DNA of 30,717 nt, taken from positions 1 through 30,717 of the forward strand of contig NZ_BJXB01000043.1 in assembly GCF_007990775.1 (NCBI RefSeq), in the 5' to 3' direction. Source of the DNA: Deinococcus cellulosilyticus NBRC 106333 = KACC 11606 (GTDB taxonomy: Bacteria; Deinococcota; Deinococci; Deinococcales; Deinococcaceae). This document shows, in pieces, positions 15,460-22,753 of the stretch; positions within the stretch are counted from its first letter, which is position 1; each line of letters begins with the position of its first letter. The translations under genes and the position numbers were made by a program. A model generated the notes under the pieces. That model ran no database searches and was not told where the DNA came from. It saw nothing but the letters and a program-made list of their open reading frames with translations.

Positions 15460-15813
15460 TTAGGAATGGGCTTGCTGTTTCAGTCCATCGATGTGCCTGA
15501 AGATCTGGGAGGTGGGCCTGGCCAGAAACACCTTCCAGAGGTCCACATGGTGCTCTCTGATGGGATAAATCCAGAGGCTGGGGTCCAGGGCGGACTGGTC
15601 AATGATCTCCTGCAGGTACACCTGCATCAGGGAAAGCAAGAGGGCTTCCTGTTCGTCCAAAATAGCGAGCACCAGAACATCTTTGGTTCGGGCTTTGGCC
15701 GTCTGCACCTTCAAGAACTGCTGGATCAGGTGCCCTTCCCCGCCGATGAGCAGCTGGTGCAGTTGTTTTGCTCTACCTTGTGGAACAATCAAAGGGGAAG
15801 GGGTGGAAGTCAT
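15460..15813 (-). CDS. Unknown 117-aa protein
   Basis: The product is helical, with conserved-looking segments LHQLLIGGEGHLIQQFLKVQ, VLVLAILDEQEALLLSLMQV and SLWIYPIREHHVDLWKVFLA. I recognise no family. TACCAT (minus strand) ends 6 nt before the ATG, and a GAAGG sequence lies there too. It may therefore be either leaderless or normally initiated. It is divergent from the UDG-like gene. Confidence 0.55.
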   Translation of the reverse strand: MTSTPSPLIVPQGRAKQLHQLLIGGEGHLIQQFLKVQTAKARTKDVLVLAILDEQEALLLSLMQVYLQEIIDQSALDPSLWIYPIREHHVDLWKVFLARPTSQIFRHIDGLKQQAHS

Positions 15814-15972
15814 GCCTTCATGGTACGCAAGGACAGCGCACCGTGGCCGTCATCTGCCAGTTGAGTGAAGACATCCTTCCAGCAAAAGATCTTTCTGGGA
15901 GAAGAATCCCAGCGTGTTTTCGACCCACACCAGACAAGAGCAGGCAAAAAAGAACAGGGTTACACTTACAGC

Positions 15973-16644
15973 ATGCTTTCTTTCCCTCAAGCCCCTTATG
16001 CCCTGCGGGACCCAGAGCAGGTGGCTGCACGCCTGAAGATGCGGGACCTGCCGCACATCCAGCCGCTCTTGCAGTGGCTGGAGTCCAGAAAGGAAAGTCT
16101 GACGGAGCAGTTGCAAACGCCTGAAGTGCACCTGCCCCTCTTCGATCCCCTCTCCGGAGGCATCCACACCCAGGTGCTGCTCCTGCTCAGCGACCCCGGC
16201 AATCGGGCCTCTGCAGCCAAAGGCAGTGGTTTCATTTCCTGTGACAACCATGACCAGACAGCCCGGAATGTGTTCACGGCCCTCAAAGAAAGCGAACTCC
16301 CTCGGGGTCAGGTGATGTGCTGGAACGTGGTCCCCTGGCACAAGGCGAGTCAGGAGCCGCCCACCCGAGCGGAAGTGAGGATCGGGGTTCGGGAGTTGCA
16401 GGATCTTCTGACCCTTTTGCCTGAGTTAAAGGTGGTGGTCCTGCATGGTGGGATGGCCCAGAAAGGCTGGACCTTGCTGCCTGAGGAGGTGCAGGCCAGG
16501 TACCGGGTGTTTGAGGTGGGGCACCCCAGCGCAAGGAATTACAACATCCGGCCCCAGGAGCGCGCGAAGCAACTTCAGGTGTACCGGGAGGTGTACTTCC
16601 TCACCCAGTACCCCTGGCTGGAAGGGACACCAGATCCTCTTTGA
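15973..16644 (+). CDS. Uracil-DNA-glycosylase-superfamily-like protein
   Basis: The 223-aa product has the UDG-like pattern. It shows 'VLLLLSDPGNRASAAKGSGF' (68-87), 'DNHDQTARN' (91-99), 'CWNVVPW' (116-122), a hydrophobic 'KVVVLHGGMAQ' strand and 'VGHPSARNYN' (182-191), which corresponds to the HPS-type motif 2. UDGs remove uracil or related bases from DNA. Motif 1 has SDPGNRA where classic family members show GEAPG or GQDPYH, so substrate choice is uncertain. A longer GTG start at 15865 is possible. I chose 15973 because TACACT (15961-15966) ends exactly 6 nt before it, the leaderless geometry used nearby, and because conserved sequence begins after it. Confidence 0.75.
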   Translation: MLSFPQAPYALRDPEQVAARLKMRDLPHIQPLLQWLESRKESLTEQLQTPEVHLPLFDPLSGGIHTQVLLLLSDPGNRASAAKGSGFISCDNHDQTARNVFTALKESELPRGQVMCWNVVPWHKASQEPPTRAEVRIGVRELQDLLTLLPELKVVVLHGGMAQKGWTLLPEEVQARYRVFEVGHPSARNYNIRPQERAKQLQVYREVYFLTQYPWLEGTPDPL

Positions 16645-16666
16645 GTCTTGCTCGTTGCCTCTGGTT

Positions 16667-16942
16667 TCAGTACAGGCCTTGCCGGATTCGCGGGTCCATC
16701 AAGAGGGCAAACAGGTAAGAGGGGGCCTGCAGGCCAGAGAGTTCACTGACGGTTCTCACCGGCATAAACTCCAGGGCTTTGCGCACCTGACTCGGAGCGA
16801 TGTTCCACTCGGTGGTGGAAGGAACCAGGGTCTCCCCTTTCAGGGTGTAGGTGAAACGCTGGCCCCGCACTTGCTGGAAGGTTTCTCCTTCATGGTGTTT
16901 GAGCCTGCGCCGCACTTCCTGCTCCACTTGGTCGATGTTCAT
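16667..16942 (-). CDS. Unknown 91-aa protein coupled to the RHH-DUF7662 gene
   Basis: The ATG at 16942 overlaps the stop of the upstream gene (ATGA), so it is translationally coupled. The product contains HHEGETFQQVRGQRFTYTLK and ends 'GPSY'-like in QAPSYLFALLMDPRIRQGLY. I have an impression of a recurrent small domain but cannot name it. It is probably a functional partner of the RHH-DUF7662 protein. Confidence 0.6.
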   Translation of the reverse strand: MNIDQVEQEVRRRLKHHEGETFQQVRGQRFTYTLKGETLVPSTTEWNIAPSQVRKALEFMPVRTVSELSGLQAPSYLFALLMDPRIRQGLY

Positions 16943-17382
16943 CTGGTTTCCTCCTGAGGTTTTTTCTGGAAGGTCACGGTTTCTTGAGGGAAATTCACAG
17001 TGTCCACTTCCCAGCCAGCGTCCACCCAGATTCTGGAGTGGGGCTGGCCACTGTTGGACCACCACGCCCGGTGGGTGCGGGCAGAGTCGGGCAGTTTGCG
17101 GTGAATCAGATCCTCGATCTGCTCAAAGCTCAGGGTGGTGCGAGTTGTGGTGAGGTTCCTGAGGTGTTCACCGATGGGGTCGTATTTCGAGCGCGGTCCT
17201 TTCTCCGCCAGGGGTGCCTCGTCCAACTGAAGGCTTTTGAGGGCCTGGGGGTTGAAGCTGAGGTGGTAGAAGGCCAGGGCCTGTTCCACAATGGCACTCT
17301 GGCTGGAGCCGGTGAGGATCTGGAGCTGTTCCAGATGGTGCTGGGCAACAGGGTTGATCTGTACGTGTTTGGCTTCTTTCAT
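16939..17382 (-). CDS. Ribbon-helix-helix plus DUF7662 fusion protein
   Basis: This is a 147-aa product. Residues about 6-45 (VQINPVAQHHLEQLQILTGS, then QSAIVEQALAFY) fit a ribbon-helix-helix DNA-binding element. Residues about 67-140 fit DUF7662: 'YDPIGEHLRNL', 'LSFEQIEDLIHRKLPDSART', 'HRAWWSNSG' and 'RIWVDAGWEVDTVNF'. DUF7662 has no established activity that I know of. Fusion to an RHH suggests a DNA-bound regulator or antitoxin-like role. The upstream DNA has CGATATCG (17411-17418) and repeated TTTATG-like sequence on the minus strand that could be its operator. It forms a coupled two-gene operon with the 91-aa gene. Confidence 0.7.
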   Translation of the reverse strand: MKEAKHVQINPVAQHHLEQLQILTGSSQSAIVEQALAFYHLSFNPQALKSLQLDEAPLAEKGPRSKYDPIGEHLRNLTTTRTTLSFEQIEDLIHRKLPDSARTHRAWWSNSGQPHSRIWVDAGWEVDTVNFPQETVTFQKKPQEETR

Positions 17383-17468
17383 CTGATGATTTCAACGTAT
17401 CATAAAAAGTCGATATCGCATAAATTAGAACACACGAACCTTCAGAAGAAGGATCAACCCCAGCACCT

Positions 17469-18839
17469 TCAGGAATCCACTGGAGCCTGAAAGTACTGCT
17501 GCCGCAAAGACGCTTTCAAATCCGCTGCATATTTCGGCAACTCATGCTTCACCAGATGCCCCATCAACTCCCCATGGAAGCTGTCCAGTGAAATCTTCCC
17601 GGTCTGCAACAGGTGGGTCAGTACGTCCTGCTCGGCAACACTCAGGTGGGACTTCAACAAAAACAGCACATCCCGAATGCGTTCCTCTTCAGACACCGAT
17701 GGAGCAGGCAGCTCATCGGCTTTCTTCTTGCTGGGTTTCTGCTTGCCTGATGGGGTCTGTGCAGGCAAAGCCTTCTTGACCGTTGGATCAGCAGGCTCAT
17801 AATTCGCCGGGTTCTTGATGATTGACACCAAGAGGCCCCCAGGGGTCTTCATGGGATACCCACCAGCCTTCAACTGGTCAAAGCGCTTGATGGCGTCCTG
17901 AATGCGGTCCGGGAACTCTGCAATCAGGGTGCGGGCCGATCCCAGGGCCACCCCCCGGTCGGCGAGGAGTTGCACTTGCTCTTCCAGAGCCTGGTCCTCC
18001 ATTTGCGGGTACAGGTCATACACGATCACCTGCTTCATGCCTTTTCCGACGTAATCCACCGTGCGGATGTACTTGGCCTGCATCAGCTCCTCATGGGCAT
18101 TTTTCAGGCTGCGCCGGATGTTGTCCGGACGGGACTCCTCCAACCTCAGGGTCCTCGCCCACTGCAGCAAGGGAAACTCAATGCGGTCCTGCACCACCTG
18201 GGTGGTGGATGGATCCCGCCTGAGGGCCTCCAGCGTGCGGCACAGCGCCACGGTGGAAGGCTGACGGATCTGCCCGAGCAGCTGGTAACTGATGGGGTTC
18301 AGGTACCCGGCCTGGATGCTTTTCACGGTGTCTTGAGGCAGGGTGATTTTGATGATCGAGGCCGTGTCCAGGTGGTGTTCCTCGTTCTTGGTGTACTCCA
18401 GTTTCGCCAGGTGCTGAAAGGTCACGCTGTGCCAGCGCATCCCCCGGAAGTCCCGCCAGCCCTGATCGATCTGGTAGATCGCCCGGTTCAGGCGAATCAG
18501 GGAGTTGCGCACCATGGTGTAATTGCGGGCCGTGGGGTGAATGCCTGCGGTGCGCATCAATTCATGGGGGGTGGCGGACACTTCCCCATCGCTGGGGCAT
18601 CCCATCAACTGGTAAAGCTTGAGGATCGCCAGGTACACCTCGGTGTCAATGCCATGAGGGACCTGCACGCTGCTCCCACAGTGGATGCGGATGGGCACCC
18701 CATCGACATCCTGATGCATCTCCCAGCTGGTGTAATCGTCACTGACCTGACGTTGCATGCTGATGAGGGACAGCCGGGCCACGTTCATTTCATCCAAGTT
18801 GTGGGAGGGATTCTCGGCGGGTGTCTTGGCTTTCCCCAT
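17469..18839 (-). CDS. repA: Plasmid replication initiator protein (rep2)
   Basis: The 456-aa product is a second RepA-type initiator, clearly related to rep1 but much diverged. Shared segments include 'MNVARLSLISMQRQV', 'PHGIDTEVYLAI', 'GCPSDG', 'NYTMVRNSLIRLN' and 'GKGMKQ'. A Lys/Pro-rich linker (about 355-375) precedes a helical C-terminal segment. It is transcribed away from its iterons, which lie upstream at 18943-19526. TAAAAT (minus strand, 18852-18847) ends 7 nt before the ATG with no Shine-Dalgarno, so a leaderless mRNA is likely. Two initiators with different iterons on one molecule suggest replicon fusion or a two-origin plasmid. Confidence 0.87.
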   Translation of the reverse strand: MGKAKTPAENPSHNLDEMNVARLSLISMQRQVSDDYTSWEMHQDVDGVPIRIHCGSSVQVPHGIDTEVYLAILKLYQLMGCPSDGEVSATPHELMRTAGIHPTARNYTMVRNSLIRLNRAIYQIDQGWRDFRGMRWHSVTFQHLAKLEYTKNEEHHLDTASIIKITLPQDTVKSIQAGYLNPISYQLLGQIRQPSTVALCRTLEALRRDPSTTQVVQDRIEFPLLQWARTLRLEESRPDNIRRSLKNAHEELMQAKYIRTVDYVGKGMKQVIVYDLYPQMEDQALEEQVQLLADRGVALGSARTLIAEFPDRIQDAIKRFDQLKAGGYPMKTPGGLLVSIIKNPANYEPADPTVKKALPAQTPSGKQKPSKKKADELPAPSVSEEERIRDVLFLLKSHLSVAEQDVLTHLLQTGKISLDSFHGELMGHLVKHELPKYAADLKASLRQQYFQAPVDS

Positions 18840-18846
18840 GAAGATG

Positions 18847-18852
18847 ATTTTA
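18847..18852 (-). promoter_or_regulatory. -10 element for rep2
   Basis: On the minus strand this reads TAAAAT, ending 7 nt before the ATG at 18839. It lies in an A+T-rich stretch (18840-18900) that may also be the origin unwinding region. Confidence 0.5.
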
Positions 18853-18942
18853 ATAGATAAAGAAAAAGAAATAAGAAGATCTATTGATTCTTCTTCAAGC
18901 AGGACAAAGTGTGGTGTTCTGGACGTGTTTTTTCAGATCTTT

Positions 18943-19526
18943 CCCTCAGGTTGTTCGATGCTTTTCCCCTGAAACCCCTCAGGTTGTTCGTGACCCTTTG
19001 GCAGGAATGCCTCACGTTGTTCGAGAGCCTCCTGTTTTTCTCCTCAGGTTGTTCGTGCCAAAATCCCTCAGGTTGTTCGCGTCTTGCAGGCTGAATCCCT
19101 CAGGTTGTTCGGATGACCTCTCCTGGACTTCCCTCAGGTTGTTCGTGTCAAACGGGATCGAAATCGGCTGTTTCCCTCAGGTTGTTCGAGACAGAAAGAA
19201 ACAAGGCTCCAGAACGGCATTTCTCTGTTTTCCCCTCAGGTTGTTCGGGTCAAAACCCCTCAAGTTGTTCGAATGCACCAACAAGTGAAGATATAACCGT
19301 ATCCAGCAAGAGAAAAATCAATGTTTCCCTCAGGTTGTTCGGGTCAAAACCCCTCAAGTTGTTCGAATGCCCCTGGTTCGCACTGGAACCAAATGCACTG
19401 GGTTCAATCCCAGTCCATGTGAGACGACAAATTAGGGAAAACCCTGATGGGATGACGGTTTGGTCAACACCCTCATTTTCCCGATCTGATCGGGATTTTG
19501 GGCAGCAAAATCCCTCAAGTTGTTCG
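18943..19526 (+). repeat. Iteron array of rep2: thirteen copies (candidate origin)
   Basis: The 15-bp unit CCCTCAGGTTGTTCG starts at 18943, 18976, 19009, 19041, 19065, 19097, 19131, 19174, 19233, 19257, 19327, 19351 and 19512. The copies at 19257, 19351 and 19512 have CAAG in place of CAGG, and the copies at 19009 and 19041 carry other changes. Most steps are 32-34 bp or 24 bp. A 44-bp block (19233-19276) containing two copies is repeated exactly at 19327-19370. The array lies upstream of rep2 and its sequence is unrelated to the rep1 iterons. This is expected of the binding sites of a separate initiator. Confidence 0.88.
19480..19499. terminator. Palindrome with T-run within the rep2 iteron region
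   Basis: CCCGATC T GATCGGG (19480-19494) is a perfect 7-bp-arm palindrome followed by ATTTT. It could be a terminator or a protein-binding site near the last iteron. Confidence 0.4.
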
Positions 19527-19602
19527 TGCGAGCCCTTCACAAGACTGCTGCCGAAACAGGACATGCATGGACCTGCCCACTGACCCCGACTTACCATGAA
19601 GC

Positions 19603-20676
19603 ATGACCTTCCACCGCCTCATGGTCTTCTTCACCCTGCTTGGCCTTCCTGCTGCCCATGCCCAGAACATGCAATACTTGCAGGCCACAACGGATACCCT
19701 GACGTTCCTGACCTGGACGCAGGCCCAGAGCCAGCTGCAAGGCAGCTACCAGCAAATCCGGCTCAGCACGGCAACTGGAGGGAAACCCACCCTGATCACC
19801 CGCAATGGGACCCTCAGTGGTCTGGTGGCCGGGAATGATTTGAGCCTGACGTTTCAAGAAGAAATCCTGGGCAAGGGCATCTTTCAGGCCCAAGGCACTG
19901 TGACTGGGAAGACCCTGACCTTGCTGTTCCCGTCCAGCGGTGGAGGGTTCACCCGTTCCCTGTTCTCGGCCACCACCCTCAACGAGTACGCCAACTGGGT
20001 GGACGGCATGAAAAGCACCCTGAAAACCCGGGTGGCCCAGTGGGAGAAACAACAAGCCCAGGAGCAGCTGGAGCAGCAGGAAAAGAACCGCAAACGTGCC
20101 CTGTTTTATGCCGCCCAGGAAGCACAGAGCAGACTGAAAGGGCTTCTGGAGGACGCCACCCTGTACGTGGAACAGGTGTCTTTCGCCCTCAACCGCCTTG
20201 ACACTGGCACCCTGAGGCTCACAGGCCTCACCCTGGACCTGGACAACAGACTCCAGGGGGATGAAGCGTTCCTGGAAAACATGGTGGACTGCACCGACTG
20301 GCAAGACGCCAGAGACATCCTGCAGGCAGAACAAGAAGAGTTGCCAGCGGAATTCCAGAAGGCTCTTCCCCCAGCAAAAGACACGGTGGAGGTGTGGAGT
20401 GTGGGAGACCGTCTACTGCAGGACCTTTCAGATGCCTGGAAGACCTACCAGCAGGCTGTGGAAGCTTCCGAGGGTCAGGCAGAACTGGACATCCCTGAAT
20501 CTGCCCTTTTCACAGCCCAGAAGGACATTGAAGGGGCCAGCGCAAAGCTGAAAGCAGCAGCGGCGGGTGATGGGCAGGAGGTGCAAGCGCGATTGCAGAA
20601 GTACCAGCAGCGGTACCGGCAGTTGATGCAAGAACACCAGCTGGATCAGACCTGCCCTTTTCCTGCAGAGGAATGA
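19603..20676 (+). CDS. Secreted coiled-coil protein of unknown function
   Basis: The 357-aa product has a signal peptide cut after AHA (about residue 20). The mature part starts with a beta-rich region (about 25-125; TGGKPTLITRNGTLSGLVAG and on) that ends with a hydrophobic helix. Long charged helices follow (about 135-185, WEKQQAQEQLEQQEKNRKRA; and 230-350) that are probably coiled coil. I recognise no family. No good Shine-Dalgarno is seen; a TACCAT box ends 5 nt before the ATG. A terminator overlaps the stop region. Confidence 0.7.
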   Translation: MTFHRLMVFFTLLGLPAAHAQNMQYLQATTDTLTFLTWTQAQSQLQGSYQQIRLSTATGGKPTLITRNGTLSGLVAGNDLSLTFQEEILGKGIFQAQGTVTGKTLTLLFPSSGGGFTRSLFSATTLNEYANWVDGMKSTLKTRVAQWEKQQAQEQLEQQEKNRKRALFYAAQEAQSRLKGLLEDATLYVEQVSFALNRLDTGTLRLTGLTLDLDNRLQGDEAFLENMVDCTDWQDARDILQAEQEELPAEFQKALPPAKDTVEVWSVGDRLLQDLSDAWKTYQQAVEASEGQAELDIPESALFTAQKDIEGASAKLKAAAAGDGQEVQARLQKYQQRYRQLMQEHQLDQTCPFPAEE

Positions 20677-20699
20677 AGCCTTCAGGTCAGGCTTCTTCT
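20675..20699 (+). terminator. Terminator after the secreted protein gene
   Basis: GAAGCCT (20675-20681) and AGGCTTC (20689-20695) pair around a 7-nt loop and are followed by TTCTC. Confidence 0.65.
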
Positions 20700-20938
20700 C
20701 CCACCACTTCCAGAATGAGTTCGACCACATAGACTTCCTGCAGGATTCCCGGAGCCTTGCCCTCATGGAAGTTGAGCAAGGCAATCTGGCAGCAGAAGCC
20801 ATCCACCAGCACCCTTTCTTCCACATCGAAAGCATCCAGCAGGGCCTGGGTTTACCTTTTTCCGGTCAAAATGGTCAGGCGCTCATTTTGTTCCAGCACC
20901 GTCACAGATAGGGTTTCTCCAAACACCTGAAGGTCCAT
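20687..20938 (-). pseudogene. Small ORF interrupted by an in-frame stop
   Basis: From ATG 20938 the frame encodes 28 residues (starting MDLQVFGETLSVTVLEQNER), then a TAA at 20854-20852. It continues in the same frame for 54 codons (from TQALLDAFDVEERVLVDGFC) to a TGA at 20689-20687. Without the TAA it would be an 83-aa acidic protein with regular hydrophobic alternation. It follows the SRAP operon by 41 nt on the same strand. It is probably a gene broken by one nonsense mutation; sequencing error is possible. No family was recognised. Confidence 0.5.
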
Positions 20939-20979
20939 GGGTCACTGTACCCAGTTGCAGCACAGAGAACTGTGACCGC

Positions 20980-21279
20980 TCATTCTTCTGCCGGGCTGAA
21001 ATCGTCCATCAGGTTTTCCAGCAGCACAGGGATTTGTTTCTTCACGTCTCGTTCCTGCTGGCCACTGAAGCCTTTCACCAGGTACTTGCTGGCCCCGGAG
21101 ACCTCTATGAGGATTTCGGTGTCTGGGAAGTGCTGCTCGAAGGCAGGCCGCAGGTGTTTCTGCAGGGCCGACAGCAGGGTCTCGTCGCTGATGGGACTGT
21201 GCATCCCCACCAGCTTGTTGTTCACGATTTGCGGCACTTTCGCAGGCCGTGCAAACTTCAGGACAATGGCCCGATCCAT
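20980..21279 (-). CDS. Unknown 99-aa protein coupled to SRAP/YedK
   Basis: The ATG at 21279 shares one base with the stop of the SRAP gene (TGATG), so the two are co-translated. The product (MDRAIVLKFARPAKVPQIVN ... DETLLSALQKHLRPAFEQHF) is alpha/beta, with an acidic end (LLENLMDDFSPAEE). The DDF..EE tail is slightly SSB-tip-like but not terminal. Because it shares the SOS-type promoter with SRAP, a role in DNA damage is a reasonable guess. I recognise no family. Confidence 0.6.
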   Translation of the reverse strand: MDRAIVLKFARPAKVPQIVNNKLVGMHSPISDETLLSALQKHLRPAFEQHFPDTEILIEVSGASKYLVKGFSGQQERDVKKQIPVLLENLMDDFSPAEE

Positions 21280-21905
21280 CACACCACCGCCAGCCTCTGC
21301 TCGGATCGGGTCACAGAGAGCCAGGACGCAGGGCAAGGTTTCAGGAGGGTCTGCAACTGGGAGATGGACCGGTTCTGCAGCCAGTGTTCCGCCCCCTGGC
21401 GACCCAGCACACAGGGCATCCGGTCATGAAATGGCGCAACTGCCGGGCAAGGGGTGCAGGTCAGGATGGTGAAGGAGTGCACGAGGCCTTCCCTGGACTG
21501 CCAGTAATCCCACAGGCCCGCCAGAATCAGGGGGCCACCCGTGGCACTGCTGAACAGCACGGGCATTTTGCGTTTCCCCACAAGCTCAAATTCATAAAAA
21601 CCTGAGATTTCGATCAGGCACCTTTGCGACTGGAAGGGTTTGCGGAAACTCGGCAAGGTGTGGGCGGTCTCGGAGCGGGCGTTGAAGGTGTGCTTGAATT
21701 TTTTGAGGTCCTCTTCGCCTTTGCAGAACGAAGGAATCAACCCCCACCTTGCAGAGAGAGCTTCCAGTTCATCCGTTCCAGGACGCTTGCGGATGATCGG
21801 GTAGGGATCGGAGGGGCGAAGCTCCCCACTGAACGTCCAGGGGTCCGGGTAGGTGACCTCCCAGATGAAGTTTCCATCTGTGCTGCCATTGATGCGTCCG
21901 CACAT
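21279..21905 (-). CDS. yedK: SRAP-domain protein (YedK/HMCES), abasic-site crosslinker
   Basis: The 208-aa product begins MCGR, leaving Cys2 at the N-terminus after Met removal. It carries FNARSET (N75, R77), GFYEF (E105) and FHDRMP (H160), the residues at the same positions as the active site of E. coli YedK. SRAP proteins form a covalent thiazolidine bond with abasic sites in ssDNA and shield them from strand breaks. The start was fixed by the required MCGR and a GGAGG ribosome site; the open frame runs further upstream but without support. It is transcribed divergently from lexA out of a shared operator region and followed by a coupled 99-aa gene. Confidence 0.95.
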   Translation of the reverse strand: MCGRINGSTDGNFIWEVTYPDPWTFSGELRPSDPYPIIRKRPGTDELEALSARWGLIPSFCKGEEDLKKFKHTFNARSETAHTLPSFRKPFQSQRCLIEISGFYEFELVGKRKMPVLFSSATGGPLILAGLWDYWQSREGLVHSFTILTCTPCPAVAPFHDRMPCVLGRQGAEHWLQNRSISQLQTLLKPCPASWLSVTRSEQRLAVV

Positions 21906-21990
21906 GTTTTTGCCTCCAGAAAAAGTGTCAAGAGAACCTGCGCCGGTTGCACTTGGGGTGCAAACAGACGTTTTTGCTGTGCCATAAGTC

Positions 21991-22026
21991 ACTATACTTG
22001 ACAGCTTGATACCTATCAAGTAGTGT
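21991..22026. promoter_or_regulatory. Divergent lexA/yedK promoters with shared palindromic operator
   Basis: Plus strand: TTGACA (21998-22003), a spacer of exactly 17 bp, and TAGTGT (22021-22026). Transcription would start at the lexA ATG (22033), giving a leaderless mRNA. Minus strand: TTGATA, a 17-bp spacer and TATAGT (21996-21991) face the other way, giving yedK a leader of about 80 nt. The lexA spacer holds the perfect palindrome CTTGATA CC TATCAAG (22005-22020). A further TACTTGA at 21996-22002 pairs with TCAAGTA at 22016-22022. A repressor bound here would block both promoters. This is the likely LexA operator. Confidence 0.82.
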
Positions 22027-22032
22027 CGAAAT

Positions 22033-22674
22033 ATGCCTCCCAGGATCACTGAGATTCGCAAAAAAATCCTCACCTGCTTACTCAAACTCTCCCAGAACGG
22101 GCCAGTCACCGCAGCAGAACTGGCCCGCAAAATGGAAATGACCCCCCAAAACATCCACCTGCACGTCAAAGCCCTCGAAGAAATGGGCTACCTCACCGTG
22201 CACCGCCTCACCGACCGCACGGCCACCCTCACCATCGCCGAGAAGGCAGAAAAAGAACTCGGCCTGGGTGCCCTCCCCATTGCCGGACAGATCGCCGCAG
22301 GCTTCCCCCTCACCCCCAGTGACCACACCCAGGGCTTCATGAGCCGCCTCTCGGACTTCTTTGATGCCCGAGAAGGGGATTACCTCCTCAAAGTCGAGGG
22401 CACCAGCATGACCGGCGTAGGCATCTTCCCTGGAGACATGGTGGTGGTGCGGCCCACCACGGAAATCGTGGAAGGAGAAATTGCGGTGGTGCTGATCAAA
22501 AGCGACAACCTGGTCACTTTGAAGCGCTGGTACATCGAAGGAGACCAGGTGGTGCTGGTCAGCGAGAATGCGGCCATGGAACCCATGCGTTACCGCAAGG
22601 AAGACGTGACCCTGCAGGGGCAACTCATTGGCCGCATGGGCGGCAAACCCCCCAGAAAAAACCGCCACAGTTGA
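22033..22674 (+). CDS. lexA: LexA-type SOS repressor
   Basis: The 213-aa product has an N-terminal winged helix (about 5-60, VTAAELARKMEMTPQNIHLH as the recognition part). A linker and a C-terminal S24-type autoprotease domain follow. The cleavage site is IAAGFP (Ala89-Gly90), and the dyad is Ser125 (EGTSM) and Lys164 (VTLKRW). On RecA-ssDNA contact LexA cuts itself and releases its operators. The palindrome in its own promoter suggests autoregulation and joint control of yedK and, by read-through, of imuB and dnaE2 starting 79 nt downstream. The N-terminal helix pattern is closer to a MarR/ArsR-like winged helix than to E. coli LexA. Confidence 0.93.
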   Translation: MPPRITEIRKKILTCLLKLSQNGPVTAAELARKMEMTPQNIHLHVKALEEMGYLTVHRLTDRTATLTIAEKAEKELGLGALPIAGQIAAGFPLTPSDHTQGFMSRLSDFFDAREGDYLLKVEGTSMTGVGIFPGDMVVVRPTTEIVEGEIAVVLIKSDNLVTLKRWYIEGDQVVLVSENAAMEPMRYRKEDVTLQGQLIGRMGGKPPRKNRHS

Positions 22675-22753
22675 ATTGACACCCCATCACACCGAACCTC
22701 CCAGAGGCACACCCCTGCTGGGTGGGGTCACTTTTGCTTCAGAGAGGTGCACC

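Noticed and set aside
15865..15972. GTG start adding 36 residues to the UDG-like protein
   Set aside because: The added residues are not UDG-like, and the TACACT-6 nt-ATG signal favours 15973. It cannot be fully excluded.
19397..19414. tRNA T-arm-like hairpin (ACTGGG TTCAAT CCCAGT)
   Set aside because: The loop has 6 nt, and the flanks give no anticodon arm or acceptor stem. It is only a hairpin within the iteron region.
18943..19526. CRISPR-like repeats upstream of rep2
   Set aside because: A 15-bp unit with irregular spacing and no cas genes, adjacent to a replication initiator. These are iterons.
21906..22169. Longer N-terminus for the SRAP protein
   Set aside because: SRAP activity needs MCGR at the start, and the extension crosses the lexA promoter and operator.
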